A stretch of DNA of 64,000 nucleotides. Source: Pyrenophora tritici-repentis (taxonomy: Eukaryota; Ascomycota; Dothideomycetes; Pleosporales; Pleosporaceae). The stretch covers positions 3,162,001 through 3,226,000 of the forward strand of contig NC_089394.1 in the NCBI RefSeq assembly GCF_003171515.1. Direction: 5' to 3'. Shown piece after piece: positions 10,016 through 20,832 of the stretch (within the stretch, counting starts at the first letter, position 1; every line of letters starts with the position of its first letter). A program made the translations under genes and the position numbers. The notes under the pieces were generated by a model. That model made no database searches. It saw nothing but the letters and a program-made list of their open reading frames with translations, and was not told where the DNA came from.

Positions 10016-11242
10016 TCTGGCTTTGCTACTGCGCGGTAGGTCCGAACTCAGCGCTCGGATATGCCACAGAACAGAATCCAACGTGGCCCTCATGTCATGT
10101 CTACGCCTGCCAAATGTGCTGTGTGGTTGGACTCGAGCTATATTGATCGGCCAAGTGGACTCTTGCAAGAGGGAGTTCTGTATGTGCGGCTCCACAGATT
10201 CGGTAGGCAAAACAATATCTTGTACCAACCTAACACAATCTTGGATTACTGAGCTGTCTCTGCGGCCGCCAGAGCGTCTTTTTATTCGCGTTGGCGCTGC
10301 AAGACAGTCAGAATACCGGAAAAGATAGATTTCCAGTGGAACCGTTTCAACGTATGATTCATGTTTGTACCGTAGTGCGCTACAAATCGACTTGGCATGT
10401 TGCACAAATGTGTGCTTCTTCCTAAAGCGGCTGTGGATACGATCTGCTGCGGGCGTGAGCCGCCCAGTGACAACAACACCCGAGGACTAGTCGAACATGA
10501 CACTGTCCACGAAGTCGGTGGATTCATCCACCGCCGCTCTATCGAGAATTAGCGAGTTGGGTCCTTTAGGCTCCATTCGGAGCCTTGCGCCCGATACCGA
10601 AGAGACGGGCCAGTAGGTCATCTCGACATAACCCCACGCTGGGGTGAGCGCAATTTCTAGTAGTGTGATTAGGGCAGGGCTGTCCGGCGCGCCTAAAATT
10701 TCGAACAGCCGATCTGCATCATCACCATCACCGAGCTTTGCCATGACGTACTGTCCATCAGGAAGGACAGCCTCAAGAGACAAAACTGCGCAATCAAAAG
10801 TCCCGAACTGGAAAGACGAAGATCCGAAAGTCGCAGTGGCAAAAGCGTCCGCTACAGTTGTGGCCCTCGAAGGAGCAATTACGGTGGGGATCAGCCCCTC
10901 TATCTTCGTCAATTGAACTAGCGCCTCCATGGTGACATTTGGCTCGACCGAAGCGATGAATCTGTCTCGATCAATCTCTACTACCTGGTTGAGGCCCAAG
11001 AGCTGACTGGGGGCACTACAGGGTACTTTCTGCGCAAGACTGAGGCCTACTTGATCCCGAGTAGCCTGCCTCATACTCTCACATCTCGCGTGAACGGCTC
11101 GTCGATGCCTTCCCCATAGCTCGTCATTGTACTCCATTGTAGTAAGGGATAGCATCTGTGATGGCTGGGCTTGTACGAGTAAGGAAGCGACGAACCTGAG
11201 CACGCGTGCAGTGAGTGCGCGGCGAGAGCAAGATAAGAACAC
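9923..11242 (-). pseudogene. FAD-linked (Delta24-sterol reductase-like) oxidoreductase with one nonsense codon
   Basis: The protein resembles the FAD-binding PCMH-type family that includes DHCR24-like reductases. It has a VEPNVTMEALV segment, then SSSFQFGTFDCAV, VLPDGQYV and ITLLEIALTP, then DFVDSVMFD. A TAG at 10487-10489 interrupts exactly the conserved stretch that normally reads ..MF-x-x-GVVVTGRL. The same frame continues as SSGVVVTGRL, then PLEIYLFRYSD, then LVQDIVLP, so the downstream half is homologous too. CAG to TAG would explain the stop. The glycine-rich FAD loop is poorly conserved and the last part runs into repeat R2. I infer a dead host gene; a truncated active protein is unlikely. 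Confidence 0.8.
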
Positions 11243-11528
11243 AGTCAGTAAACGAGGACATGATCACCTACGGATCTTCTCGCTCATGCCATTAGCCCTG
11301 GGTAAGCTCCATCAAGGTTTTGGCAGGACTTTGGATCGCTCGTTCATTGTGACCGTGAGGGAAGGAGACGACGTGGTCACACAGCCAGCATCTATCCCAT
11401 CGCGTGTACTGAATGCTAGTCGCACGGCAGGCCTGTCTTATCGACTCCTTTCCGCTACGCATATACCGGCCATTCGACATTCCTCAGCAGGTTCATTGGC
11501 GATGAGAAAGTCCAGGACTGCTTATAGT

Positions 11529-11655
11529 GAGAACCATTCATAACCGTACATCCCCTGCACGGCGCTAGTACCTGTCAGGGAAGTAACGACTATGCGCTTT
11601 GAACAAATGATGTGCGCGAACCGGAAACCAATTTTGGTCAGCACTGTACCACTGT
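11529..11655 (+). repeat. Dispersed repeat R2, copy 2 (carries the empty MITE site)
   Basis: Matches 15441-15756 inverted over about 120 bp. It includes TGCACGGC at 11556-11563, the unoccupied counterpart of the 8-bp site taken by the MITE at 15545-15703. Confidence 0.75.
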
Positions 11656-12331
11656 AGGTATCGCGGGCTTATCCACAAAAACATGATTTTCCACTGCTTC
11701 ACGCATGGTCTCTCTCCCGAGTGCTCGGCTTCAGTGGATGCGCTGGCCTACAATCATTAGCGATTGCGGCTTCACCCCTCCACGCAGATGCGCAACGGTT
11801 TTGCATAGCCCCACCTTCTGTATATGGCTTAGCGCTAGATGTTCGCTGCAGAGTAGTCTATGTGATTGGTCATTCTCCATCTAATGATGACTGCACTTTA
11901 GAATACACTCTCATGCAGTTTCCGCTTTTTGCATGCTGCCTGGCTTTCATCCCACACGATCTACCGTCTCGATTCGTGAGTGCTTGCCCAAAACATCTTA
12001 GATTCTGTAAGCGTCTGATTTCAATTGGCTAGGAGATACTGTTGTCTCTACAAAAGGAACTGCTGACAAGAGCTAGCGCTCTTCGGTCATTAGGCGAGAG
12101 TGGGATGAAAGATTGATTGCTTGCAAGAACCGGAAACTGCAAGTGCATGAGAGTTTACGGAGTCATTGCACAGTTCCATGCAAGGTCTAATCTCTCCTTG
12201 TCATTATCACTCTAACTATGCGACAGAACATACTGTGTGTGCGGAAGCAGTCGTCTCCACTTGCTTCTGTTACCGTGATCGTTGTTTGGAAACCCCCAGA
12301 GTAGCTGTGTAATTGTGCGTTGAATCCATTC
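11656..12331. other. Gene-free stretch with dispersed repeat pieces
   Basis: About 11786-11848 is an inverted relative of 49750-49800 (CATCTAGCGCTAAGC and GGTGGGGCT blocks). About 11900-12025 resembles 15850-15975 (TTCCGCTTTTTGCATGC block). I see no coding frame. Confidence 0.5.
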
Positions 12332-13599
12332 TTAGAGCCGTCCCTGCACCTGCAGCCTCTTTCGCAGCGCATGATGGACGAGTCGATGAACATTGAGTGC
12401 TGACTCAGCAGGTCGCCCGGTGGCGAACACATACCTGTCAAGTACTTTGATGGCATCTTCACTGGCCCGTGGCGAAGCTGCCTTTAGAAGATCGAGCGGG
12501 ATGTCATTTAGATCTACGCATGCAGCAAGCAAGAAATAGTCTGCAGCGATCGCATTAACATGGCGGACTTGGCTGATAGAGAGAAATAGTGTAGCAGTCA
12601 CAGTGATTTCCAGACCAGATCCCCGCAGCTTGCCTTCAGACGAGTCATCGCTGTACTCGAGAGCTGCTTTTTTGTGCTCAGGTAGCTGTGCTTGGTGCTG
12701 CTGCAACGTCATACTACTAGCGTTCATGCACGCTGCCGCTTGCACGACTATTGATAGCGTAGTAGTGGTCTGGTCGTAGCTAAAAAGCTTTGCTTCGAGT
12801 TCGGCGAGCTGTGATTCACAAACCACGAAAGACTCGTTTTGTGAGAATGGAATGACTGATGGTGCGCTGCCGCTTGCCTCTATCCCGGCCTGCAGTCTCC
12901 TTCGTGCAGTCTCCTGTCCGTCGCCATACGTAAAGGGCATCGAGATGCCAAGAACTCCAAGCAGGCAGTACACGATGTCTTCTTCTTCTGTTGTTATGCG
13001 ATTCTCAACCCACCGCCTTGTTCACATGTGCTGAACTGGTCTAAAGGACAGTTTCACAGTGCCGCGAACGGAATGCTGGTAACATCGTGTAGTAGTCGAT
13101 CAAGTGATACTTTGTCACCTACTTGCTGTCCTTCGCGCAAGAGGAACTCGACTAACACTGGCGGGATCAGCTCCTGGAGCCTCCAACTTCTAGTGAACCA
13201 ATCGCTCCCCCAAAAAGATGCCTCCTAGCTGCTGCGCTGGAACACCTCTGTCGCAGAAGATACTGAGACATCTGACAGAAACACGTAGCATCGGACCGCA
13301 TTCCGGTACCACTGAAACATCGAGTTGATCGCCTTCGAGCACTCGTTGTAGACCCACCTGTCAATGCAGCATATGTCGATCTAGAAGTACTGCAGCCCGT
13401 CCCGAGCCGCCTGTTCGGCGCAGAACCTGAGCTTCCAGTAGCCTTCTTCTTTCTCTCTGTAGTTTCCATTTGATATGTCTTCGAGAAGAGTTTCGAAGGC
13501 GCTCCATCGGTGCGATAGGATAGCGTAGGGCGGGATCGGCTTGCCGCGAAAGTCTGTCAAGATCAGTCTGCCCAGCGCGTCAAAATGGAGAAGCCGCAT
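12332..13599 (-). pseudogene. HET-domain incompatibility gene fused to an NLR-like tail, degraded
   Basis: The N-terminus reads MRLLHFDALGRL...YAILSHRW, the canonical start of fungal HET domains. AINSMFQWYRNA, CYVFLSDV, SWRLQELIPP and YCLLGVLGISMPFTYGDG follow in order. Three stops interrupt it: TAG 13381-13383, where the family has Trp (TGG to TAG); TAG 13225-13227; and TGA 13054-13056. A frameshift near 13000 precedes YCLLG. From about 12640 down the protein resembles the helical region after the NB-ARC of the neighbouring NLR (ALNVHRLVHHAL versus ALNVHPLVHLAM), but the nucleotide-binding motifs are missing. I infer an old HET-NLR gene with an internal deletion. Confidence 0.85.
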
Positions 13600-13611
13600 G
13601 GCGCTTGCAGC

Positions 13612-14461
13612 TTGGGGTTTGTCCTTGGGTAATTAGAGGCGCAAACGACTTTTGTGGTAGTGAGATTAGAATAATATAGTTGCGACAAGGCAGTGAAGGC
13701 AGCCTGGCGAGGCAGTGCATGCAACCAGGCAGAAGGTGCTGCTGGCTACATCAAGCGCCCAGCATCCTGTGCCGCCTCGCCTCACCATCTGCGCTGAGGC
13801 AGTGTTTGCCTTGTGAACTCAAGTTAGAGGAGTGCACAAGTGGGCAAGGTGCCAGCAGATAGAACAGATTTACAAAGGTTGTCGTTGTAGCGTCTCGCAT
13901 GGTTCTTTGCGACGGGGACGAGCAGGACTAGGGAAATGGCTGCCTGCACAGCCGGATATAAGAGCTGTCTAAGGCCTGGCAATTAGTGGGGGCCGTCCCA
14001 GCCACGGCGCACAGTGCGGCTCTTAGACATCTCAGCACTCGAGGAATACGAACCTCTTTGACACCGAGCGCTGACCCAACCTGCTATTGCATCCTTATCC
14101 AACAAAAGCATCTGCACATCTAATCCATTCGGCGATGCCTGAACGTTAAGAAACATGTCTAAGTCATATTTAGCGGTTCGGAGAAAGATGAGGCCTGCGA
14201 CTGAGGGCGAGTCATCAGCGTAGCTTGTCGGCAAGATCTATCACTAGCCTGGTGATCTGAACGAAATTCGTAAGCTGTGAAAATGCAGATAAGAGCATCA
14301 CGCGCAGAGTGTAGTGTGCCTTCCAAACCTACCCCAACTGCAAATCACTGAACTGGGAAATGTAGACGGAGTAACTACTATTGTTATGAAATTCATAATT
14401 GATATTTTCTTAGATCTCGCCGTTCATTATCTGCGTTGTAGCCAGCCACAACGTATCACGT
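13612..14461. other. Stretch without a supported gene
   Basis: An 83-codon minus-strand frame (13983-14234) begins MPTSYADDSPSVAG. I cannot assign it and it may be chance. The rest shows CAGGCAG-rich sequence near 13690-13810 and no clear element. Confidence 0.4.
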
Positions 14462-15037
14462 TCAGCGGTTACGGTTGTGCAATCCATCTATCTTTCTCGT
14501 AACCAGCCCGGGTTGAATGGAGTCGGCGCACTGTGTGCTGAGGAACCAAGCCGCGATCCTAAAACTCTTCTCGTCGTTGCCGTTGGCCAACTCCAGAAGC
14601 GCGTCCAGGCCCGTGTCCCCTCCGGCGGCTTCCGCCTTCGCGACAGCGACGGCACCAGCGACGCTTTCCGCATAGGGCTTGACAAAAGAGGGCATCGCCA
14701 TCATCCCTGTGCCATGCCCCGGCCTGCCTGGATAGTGGTTCTTGTTGTACTTGAAGTTGCCCGATTCGAAAAGTATGTCGGCCACTAAGCTAACCCTTTC
14801 CCTGAGCGAGGAGATTCCATACGTTTCGAAGGCCGCGTTGATAGCTCTTGCTGCTTGCGTCGCATCTGTGCACTCCTCGAGGAACTCTGCGCCAGCGCAA
14901 GAGGCTGTTGTTGGTGCTATGTGAACGAGGACCTTATCCGTCAGGGCTGTGTATCAGCTGTTGTCTTCGGTATGGGGCGTGGAGTCGGCGCACAGTGTGA
15001 AGTCACTGAGAAGAAGGGTAAGTACACCATACTTCAT
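14462..15037 (-). pseudogene. Secreted fungal protein of unknown function, one nonsense codon
   Basis: The frame starts at ATG 15037 with a signal-peptide-like MKYGVLTLLLSDFTLCA. After a TGA at 14954-14956 the same frame continues unbroken through CAGAEFLEEC and FETYGISSLRERVSL. FESGNFKYNKNHYPGRPGHGTG, AWFLSTQC and the end at 14462 follow. I recall the FESGxFKY..H.PGRPG block from small secreted ascomycete proteins without known activity. Four cysteines could form two disulphides. The TGA could come from CGA by C to T. An unseen intron over the stop is the alternative, but I see no good splice pair. Confidence 0.65.
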
Positions 15038-15183
15038 GGTGAAGAAAGTACGTAAAGGAGTGTGTGGAGAACGCTTGTGTCGCTCACGTAAAAGTAAGGA
15101 TTGTAGAAAAGAGTGTCGTGAAGTCTGGGTATGAAGGAGCGACTGCGGGTTAGTCCTCTCTGTCTAGCAGAGATACCCGTATA

Positions 15184-15234
15184 CAGACTTGTCAATAATC
15201 AAGCCGATCGGTGGCTTGATTGTTGACAAGTCTG
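15184..15234. repeat. Hairpin: 22-bp arms, 7-bp loop, one mismatch
   Basis: CAGACTTGTCAATAATCAAG.. is followed by its near-perfect inverse, with CCTATATAAGG directly downstream. It may be a small foldback element or the stem of a lost MITE. I see no flanking duplication. Confidence 0.7.
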
Positions 15235-15440
15235 CCTATATAAGGTTTCTAGAGGCTATCGGAGCGACCTTAATAGAACTGTCCTCCCAAAGTGATTTGG
15301 CGACGCATCAACTAATGTGATGTTAGCGGAAGCACATCGTGGGCGGATTCCCTTTCGCATATGGCCCCATTCCTGCTTTTAAGCAGACGCTCCACTGCTG
15401 CCCCACTTTCTTAGCATTGTCATGGCGGTACCTGCAAACG

Positions 15441-15756
15441 CCTACAGTGCTGACCGAAATCGGTTTCCGGTTCTTACACATGATTTATTCACAGCGCACA
15501 GTCGTTGTTCAGGATACTTACCTAACAAGTACTAGCGCCGTGTACACAGTCCGCAATAAGCAAGTCAAGCCGGCTTAATTGTTATTGATAGTGGCAAACA
15601 AATCTAATAAATATCCGTGCATGGAGACACGTCCCAGAAAGTGATCCGATTCCTTATTAATAGAGGCTTAATTAAGGCTTTGACTTGCTTGTTGCGGACT
15701 ATAGCCGTGTAGGGGCTGTACGGTTATGAATAGTTCTGAGCGCGGGTTCCGACAAC
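15441..15756 (-). repeat. Dispersed repeat R2, copy 3 (inverted, interrupted by a MITE)
   Basis: Reading the minus strand it follows copy 2 (11529-11655) through GAACYATTCATAACCGTACA and GGCGCTAGTACYTGT. The MITE at 15545-15703 sits in the middle. Confidence 0.75.
15545..15703. mobile_element. hAT-type MITE, 159 bp, with 8-bp duplication
   Basis: Terminal inverted repeats of about 27 bp (CACAGTCCGCAATAAGCAAG.. and TATAGTCCGCAACAAGCAAG.. on opposite strands) enclose about 100 bp of AT-rich DNA. GCCGTGTA at 15537-15544 and 15704-15711 is a perfect 8-bp target duplication, the hAT signature. A paralogous empty site exists at 11556-11563. Confidence 0.9.
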
Positions 15757-15959
15757 TAACTCTCTTTGCGATTAGCTACTTCTACCACTATTGTGAGATG
15801 TTGGATCTATCAACTAATTAGGATGTTTGAATACAACGAAGAATCTACGTACACTCACATGCACTTGCAGCTTCCGCTTTTTGCATGCCGCTCGCCTTTA
15901 ATCCCACGCAGCACATTGGCCCACTTAGTATGCGCTTGTTCAGGAGGGGTTAGGCTCTG

Positions 15960-16105
15960 CAAACGTTGGACCATTTGGCAGAATTACGCGTCTAATGTCG
16001 CTGCACAGCCTGTCTCCGAAAGCTGGGTTACACGCTTCCTCTACCGACACGAAGACAGGCTCACATCCAAGTGGAGTACTTCTATGGACCGTTGTGGGGA
16101 TAGTG
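15960..16105 (+). pseudogene. Fragment of a pogo/Fot1 transposase (CENP-B-type helix-turn-helix)
   Basis: The short frame contains QPVSESWVTRFLYRHEDRL and SKWSTSMDR. It matches the SESWVTRF.NRHE block of the Fot1 transposases at 45 and 60 kb. Nothing recognisable remains on either side. Confidence 0.75.
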
Positions 16106-16273
16106 GGTGCTTGAAGAATTGAGGATTGAACTGAGGTGGTATTGTGTGAGGCTACGAACTGTATATGTAGGTGGGTGACCATCAACAGCACTAGCCCTTA
16201 ATAGGCATCGCGCCTTTACCATAAGTGAGTTGCGACTGCAGAAGCAGAACAGGAGAGACCCCAAACCGTGACA
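16106..16273 (-). repeat. 5' terminal fragment of an old pogo-like element
   Basis: Related to 52256-52422 and weakly to 31640-31950. Read on the minus strand it starts with a TGTCACGGTTTGGGG-type terminus and ends near a TTCAATCCT block. It is in the opposite sense to the transposase fragment next to it, so the two pieces were joined secondarily. Confidence 0.65.
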
Positions 16274-16291
16274 GTTACTACTATCGATCAG

Positions 16292-16476
16292 TGTTGTAGT
16301 GAATACAGTCAATCAAAGCGTGTCCGCGCGAGGCAGTAATCAGAGTATATTTTTTATATTGTGTCTTCTCGTGTTCTGTCTGCTCGCTTTTCTACGAAGG
16401 CAGCAGCAGGGTCTGTTTACACGATGTATCACCATCACGTGGCACACGTGATCCGCTTCTCCTCATAACCGCCACA
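16292..16476 (+). repeat. Solo LTR, 185 bp, with ATCAG target duplication
   Basis: TGTTGTAG...CCGCCACA, flanked by ATCAG at 16287-16291 and 16477-16481. It is the best-defined copy of the family that also occurs at 9564-9787 and 51109-51300. No internal retroelement sequence is present. Confidence 0.85.
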
Positions 16477-16481
16477 ATCAG

Positions 16482-17080
16482 CCTCCTTTAGATACTCCTG
16501 TCCACGCGCGACGAACCGTCTCAGTTAACCGCTTGGAGGTCTAGAAAGAAAGCCTATATCTTGAAAATCAGGATCGCAGGCTCTAGGGACCAACTTAAGG
16601 TGTGGAATGTGGCTTCTAGCAGTTTCTCTATACGGGCAGCAAGATCGCTAAAACTCGTCTACACGGGCATGGCGTTATGGATGCTCTCGGCATGCAGTAG
16701 CGTGCTCAGATATCTGCGTATCGTACCATACTGAAATACGCGCTTTGCTTGCCTTGGGCAAGCTCGCAGAATAGATCGCAGAATCTCGTTAGTGAACATA
16801 AGAGACACAATATTACTAACATCTCTTGTAGGTAGACAAGGGGTCAAATGCTCAGTAGGTGTAACTAGTATTAAGGAGCGAGTATGCTACGCCACGAAAG
16901 ATTAAAGCAACACTAAAGGAAGACAAAGTGCACTACTTAGTAGAGGTCTGTAAGGGGTTTTTGTTGCTTAATTATAGAGAGAGGGACGGGTCTGCAACCC
17001 TGCAGTTTAAAGCAGGTAACATAGAAGCGACATTAAGGGGGAAAAGTAATTAGACATGCAATCCTTTGGCGCACTGAAAC
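16482..17080. other. Gene-free stretch downstream of the NLR gene
   Basis: I see no coding frame or repeat that I can name. It presumably includes the 3' UTR and terminator of the minus-strand NLR, without a clear poly(A) signal. Confidence 0.4.
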
Positions 17081-20000
17081 TTAATGTTTCAAACTTTTAA
17101 TGCCAATCTTGGCTAGACCACGTGACAGTCTTGATCTCTTGCTTGTAGATGTTACTGCACCACTATCTAACGTGCTAGGAGAACAGGCAGGTCGACGCTG
17201 CTCTTGTGTCGCGCACAGATCAGCATAATGTTGGTCGCACACCAAGACAGTCGGATGGCCCTTTCTAAGGGCGGTGTCGTACCCAGCGGATGCCCTTTGG
17301 TAAAGAAGTAAAGACTCATCGACGCGATGCTGTTTCGCAAGAAGATGAGCTAGGTAGTACACGCTCGTCAAGGTGTCTGGATGCTCAGGCCCCAGCACAT
17401 TCTCTCGCCGCGCCAGCGTCTGTCGGTTCATCGCCTCGGCCTCTTCGTACTTGCCCTGCTTGTCCAGCACTAGCGCCAAGTTGCTCATGCTCGCCAGGGT
17501 GTCTGGATGCTCATGCCCGAGCACCTTCTCCCTTAGTGCCAGCGTCTCTCGATGCATCGCCTCGGCCTCTGCGTACTTTCCCTGGCCGCCAAGTGCTTGT
17601 GCCAGGTGGGTCATGCTCGTTATCGTGTCTGGATGCTCTTTTCCTGACACCTTCTCCCTTAGTGCCAGCGTCTCTCGATCTATCACCTCTGCCTCTGCGT
17701 ACTTTCCCTGGCCGCATAGTGTATGTGCCAGCATGCTCATGCTCGCCAGCGTCTCCACGTGCTCCTTTCCTAACGTAGATTCTTGTCTTTTCAGCACGTG
17801 CCGGTGAGCTTTCTCTGCTGCTCGATCCCGTCCCAGCACATGCTCCCAACGTCCCACCTGTTTCAGCAGTGTTAATCTACCTTCCGACTCTAAGATTTCA
17901 TGGATATCCGCGACACATGTAGCGTGTGGCAAATATGGCATCCAGGACTTTCTTAATCTAATTTCGCCAAGAGAGAGAACCTCTACTAGCCGCATCATTG
18001 TCCTCTCGGCCCAGCCAAACCACTGGTCATGAGCCTTTAGCCAACCCTGCATTGCTAGGTGCACTAGGGGGTGGACGTTTAATGCCGCAGTTGATTTCAG
18101 TGAGTGTTCCTGCTGTTCTTGCGCTTTGTGCCTATCTGCTTGAGGCTGTCGCTCAGTGATGAAGGTATATGCTTTCAACGTCCCTATCGCCTCAATCTGT
18201 TCCACTTCCGATCCCTCGATTGGTAACATGGAGAGAGGTATGTTGTTGTTTGTTGTACATGCCATAAACGACAAGTAGCCTGCAGCTACTTTGTCATGCT
18301 TCTGAATCTGTTCAAAAGAGATGTACCACGTTGTAGCGATAGCGTTCTCAATCTCTTCATATCTGCTTTGGTCCTTGAATTCTTTACTAAGAAGCTTGCC
18401 TGCCTCTTCCTCGCTCGCTCGGTATAGTCGAATATAGCCAGAAAGCGTACTATCGTTTCGGTTGATAAACGCTACTGCCTGGACGATCGCAAGAGCAAGG
18501 AAGGCGAGCATGCCCAGAAACTCGCGGACCGTCACTTCATCCTCAACTTGATATTGTTGTTCGAGAATCAGGCGTGTTCTTACCATTTCCAATGCTTCTC
18601 TCTCGCTCAGCTCACCCAGCACTATAACATTATTCTCAGCCAGGTCGATTGCAGCCTTGCGGGTCCGGGTAGTAAACACGATGGAGCCTTTGCGGCTGTG
18701 CGGGAGGTAGTCAATTAGCCGGTCTCCGCTGCGTCCTTCCCCGACTACTTCGAAAAGAACGTCGACGTCGTCTGCGTTGTCGACAACCATCAGCCACTGC
18801 CCAAAGCCTTCGTCGCTCAGTCTCGCCTTGACGAGCTGCTTCACGTCAGCCTTGGCGCCGGTGATGCCCGGTATGCGCAGCAGCCGTCCTATCTCTCGGT
18901 ACGCTTGCTCGAAGCTCTCTCGGCTGACCGCTGGTACCCAGAAGATGGCATGCGCAGGCTGCTGCTCTCCCGCCCGATAAGCCGCCTCGAGAGCAAGGGC
19001 TGTCTTCCCGCAGCCGCCGAGGCCATATATAGCGAGTCGGTGGCAGCCTTGTAACGATATGTGTGTACTAAGCTGGGCAAGCTGAGTCGTGCGGCCGACA
19101 AAGGACTGTGGTCTAGGTAATGGGACGAGCCATAGCACTGTTCTACATTAGCACACTGCGCAACGTGTCAACTGCTAACAAAGGACTACATTAATCCACT
19201 GCTATGCTATAGAAAACACAATCTGCAACTAGATAGAGCTACTACTGACCTTCAGGTTCCATCTTCTTTACTTCTCATGGCTGAATTTTGCATAGCAGCT
19301 CTCTCGTAAACGCAGCCGCGTTGCCAGCCGCGTATGACCTCCACATGTCGCTCTTGTGCGAGTCCGCATAGTTGGAGATGCCGCGGATGACTAGGCATCG
19401 TCTGTTCGCGTCGACGCCTGCCGCCTCCATCTCCACACAGAGCGCCCCGTCGCATCGAGCCCTGATCTGGTCCCGCAGCTCGCCATCGTGGATAACCGCA
19501 TTGCCAGTGGCAATCCTCCCTCGATGGAACACGAGCGTGTGCTGCTCTTCCTCGCTGCGTTGGGGTCGCTGGACGAGCTCGCTCGGGTCGCACGTTGTGC
19601 AATTCGATCTATAGTCGCCGGCATGACGGTACGTCGTCTTGAAGAGTTTGTCGTGTTTGAGTCTAGGGCGTGTGAACTTCTTCTTTGATTTGGACCGCTG
19701 TAGTCTCGCAAGCTGATCTTCAAACGTCGTTTTGCCCATTTCGTAGTCCACCGCAAGGAAGCCGAGCGCGTTGGTCAGCCTCCAGTCTGGGTTTCCCATC
19801 GTGCCCACCATCTCAAACTGTCCGTCGACTTTCCATCTGCCTCGCTCATGGTAGACACACGCGGGCTTGCCGTCGCCCGGCCATCCTACCACCACGTCTC
19901 CAAGGTGGACGTTCTCGAGGGAGTCTTCCGACACAGCCAGGCCAGGAATTCCGCCTCCAATGCCCACAAGCACTGCCATGCGGATGTTGGGAAACGTCTT

Positions 20001-20249
20001 GAACATCGACCCCGTCAAGCGCCCGGCGTTGACGTTGCCCGTCTCGCCTGGTGGACAGGTTGCGACGACGACTGCATGGCCGCTGATAGTGCCGCAGACG
20101 TAGGTGTTCTCATCGTAGTGCGTGTCGTACAGCGGGGTGGGGTACTCCTCGTCAAGCATCAGGCGCGCAGGCAGAAGCTCAATGTCGGCGACAGGGCAGA
20201 TCCATGCTACGTGGTAGTCGGCGCAGCTAGTAGGCTTAGTGCCGGCCAT
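17081..20249 (-). CDS. NLR-type protein: PNP/UDP phosphorylase + NB-ARC + TPR, split by one TGA
   Basis: The first part starts at ATG 20249. It is a nucleoside-phosphorylase-like domain (VGIGGGIPG, HLGDVVV, EMEAAGVDANR) ending LLCKIQP before TGA 19275-19277. After a probable intron (about 19142-19250) the second part has FVGR and the P-loop GLGGCGKTALA. Walker B WLMVVDNADD and the RNBS-like GSIVFTTRTRKAA follow, then a helical region and four 42-residue TPR units (HPDTLASM..LA..L..QGKY.EAE). Fungal NLRs of this build act in non-self recognition and programmed cell death. The TGA falls inside the usual interdomain linker; CGA to TGA would explain it. So this is either a recent pseudogene or two expressed proteins, a PNP protein and an NB-ARC-TPR protein. 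Confidence 0.85.
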
Positions 20250-20337
20250 GTTTGTGTAACTGCAACTGAACACAGCAGAAACAGGAGGCGATGGCAGGCT
20301 GCTCCAGCAAAGATAAGTGCAGCAGGAAGGCATGGTC

Positions 20338-20412
20338 GCCTCAGCCTGGTCGCCTCAGCCTGGCCATCTCGGTCTGGCCGTGTTAGCCTGGCCGTCTCAG
20401 CCTGCTGCGCAT
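20338..20412. repeat. GCCTGGYCGYCTCA minisatellite upstream of the NLR
   Basis: About five imperfect copies of a 13-15-bp unit (CAGCCTGGCCGTCT) lie 90 bp upstream of the NLR start, where they may vary promoter spacing. Confidence 0.75.
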
Positions 20413-20832
20413 ATTGTGCTATAATGCTGCAGTGCTATATGGCGGCCTATGAGAGACGCTGTCTGGCGGGCTGCGAGGGCCGTTCTGGCGCGACGCTGGG
20501 GGCGGCTACGCGTGATGAGGCGGTTACGCGAAACTGGGCGTAGGGGACGGGATCTAACTTATGGTACCGCAACGCGCACTTTGCTTTCGCATAAGGTTGG
20601 TTAGCTATCTAGGAAACCTACTACAAGCGTATCTTAAGCGCGACCTCGTACTCCCAGTTTAGAATTAAGTCGCGACATCGTCTACGTCTGCTCATCTCGG
20701 CGCATTCCCTCCAAGGTCCTCCTTAATGCGTCGAACCACGGGAGGCGTACTCGGTCAAAACAAGTCGTAACCATCCGAGACTCTGACGACAGCAGCGCCT
20801 CCTCTGCTTCCTCCGAGTCTGAATCTGAGTCA

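Noticed and set aside
15840..16190. Complete pogo element between the transposase fragment and the terminus at 16273
   Set aside because: The fragment and the terminus point in opposite directions and nothing joins them. They are separate relic pieces.
17290..17849. Plus- and minus-strand frames overlapping the NLR repeats
   Set aside because: They are other-frame readings of the TPR unit repeats.
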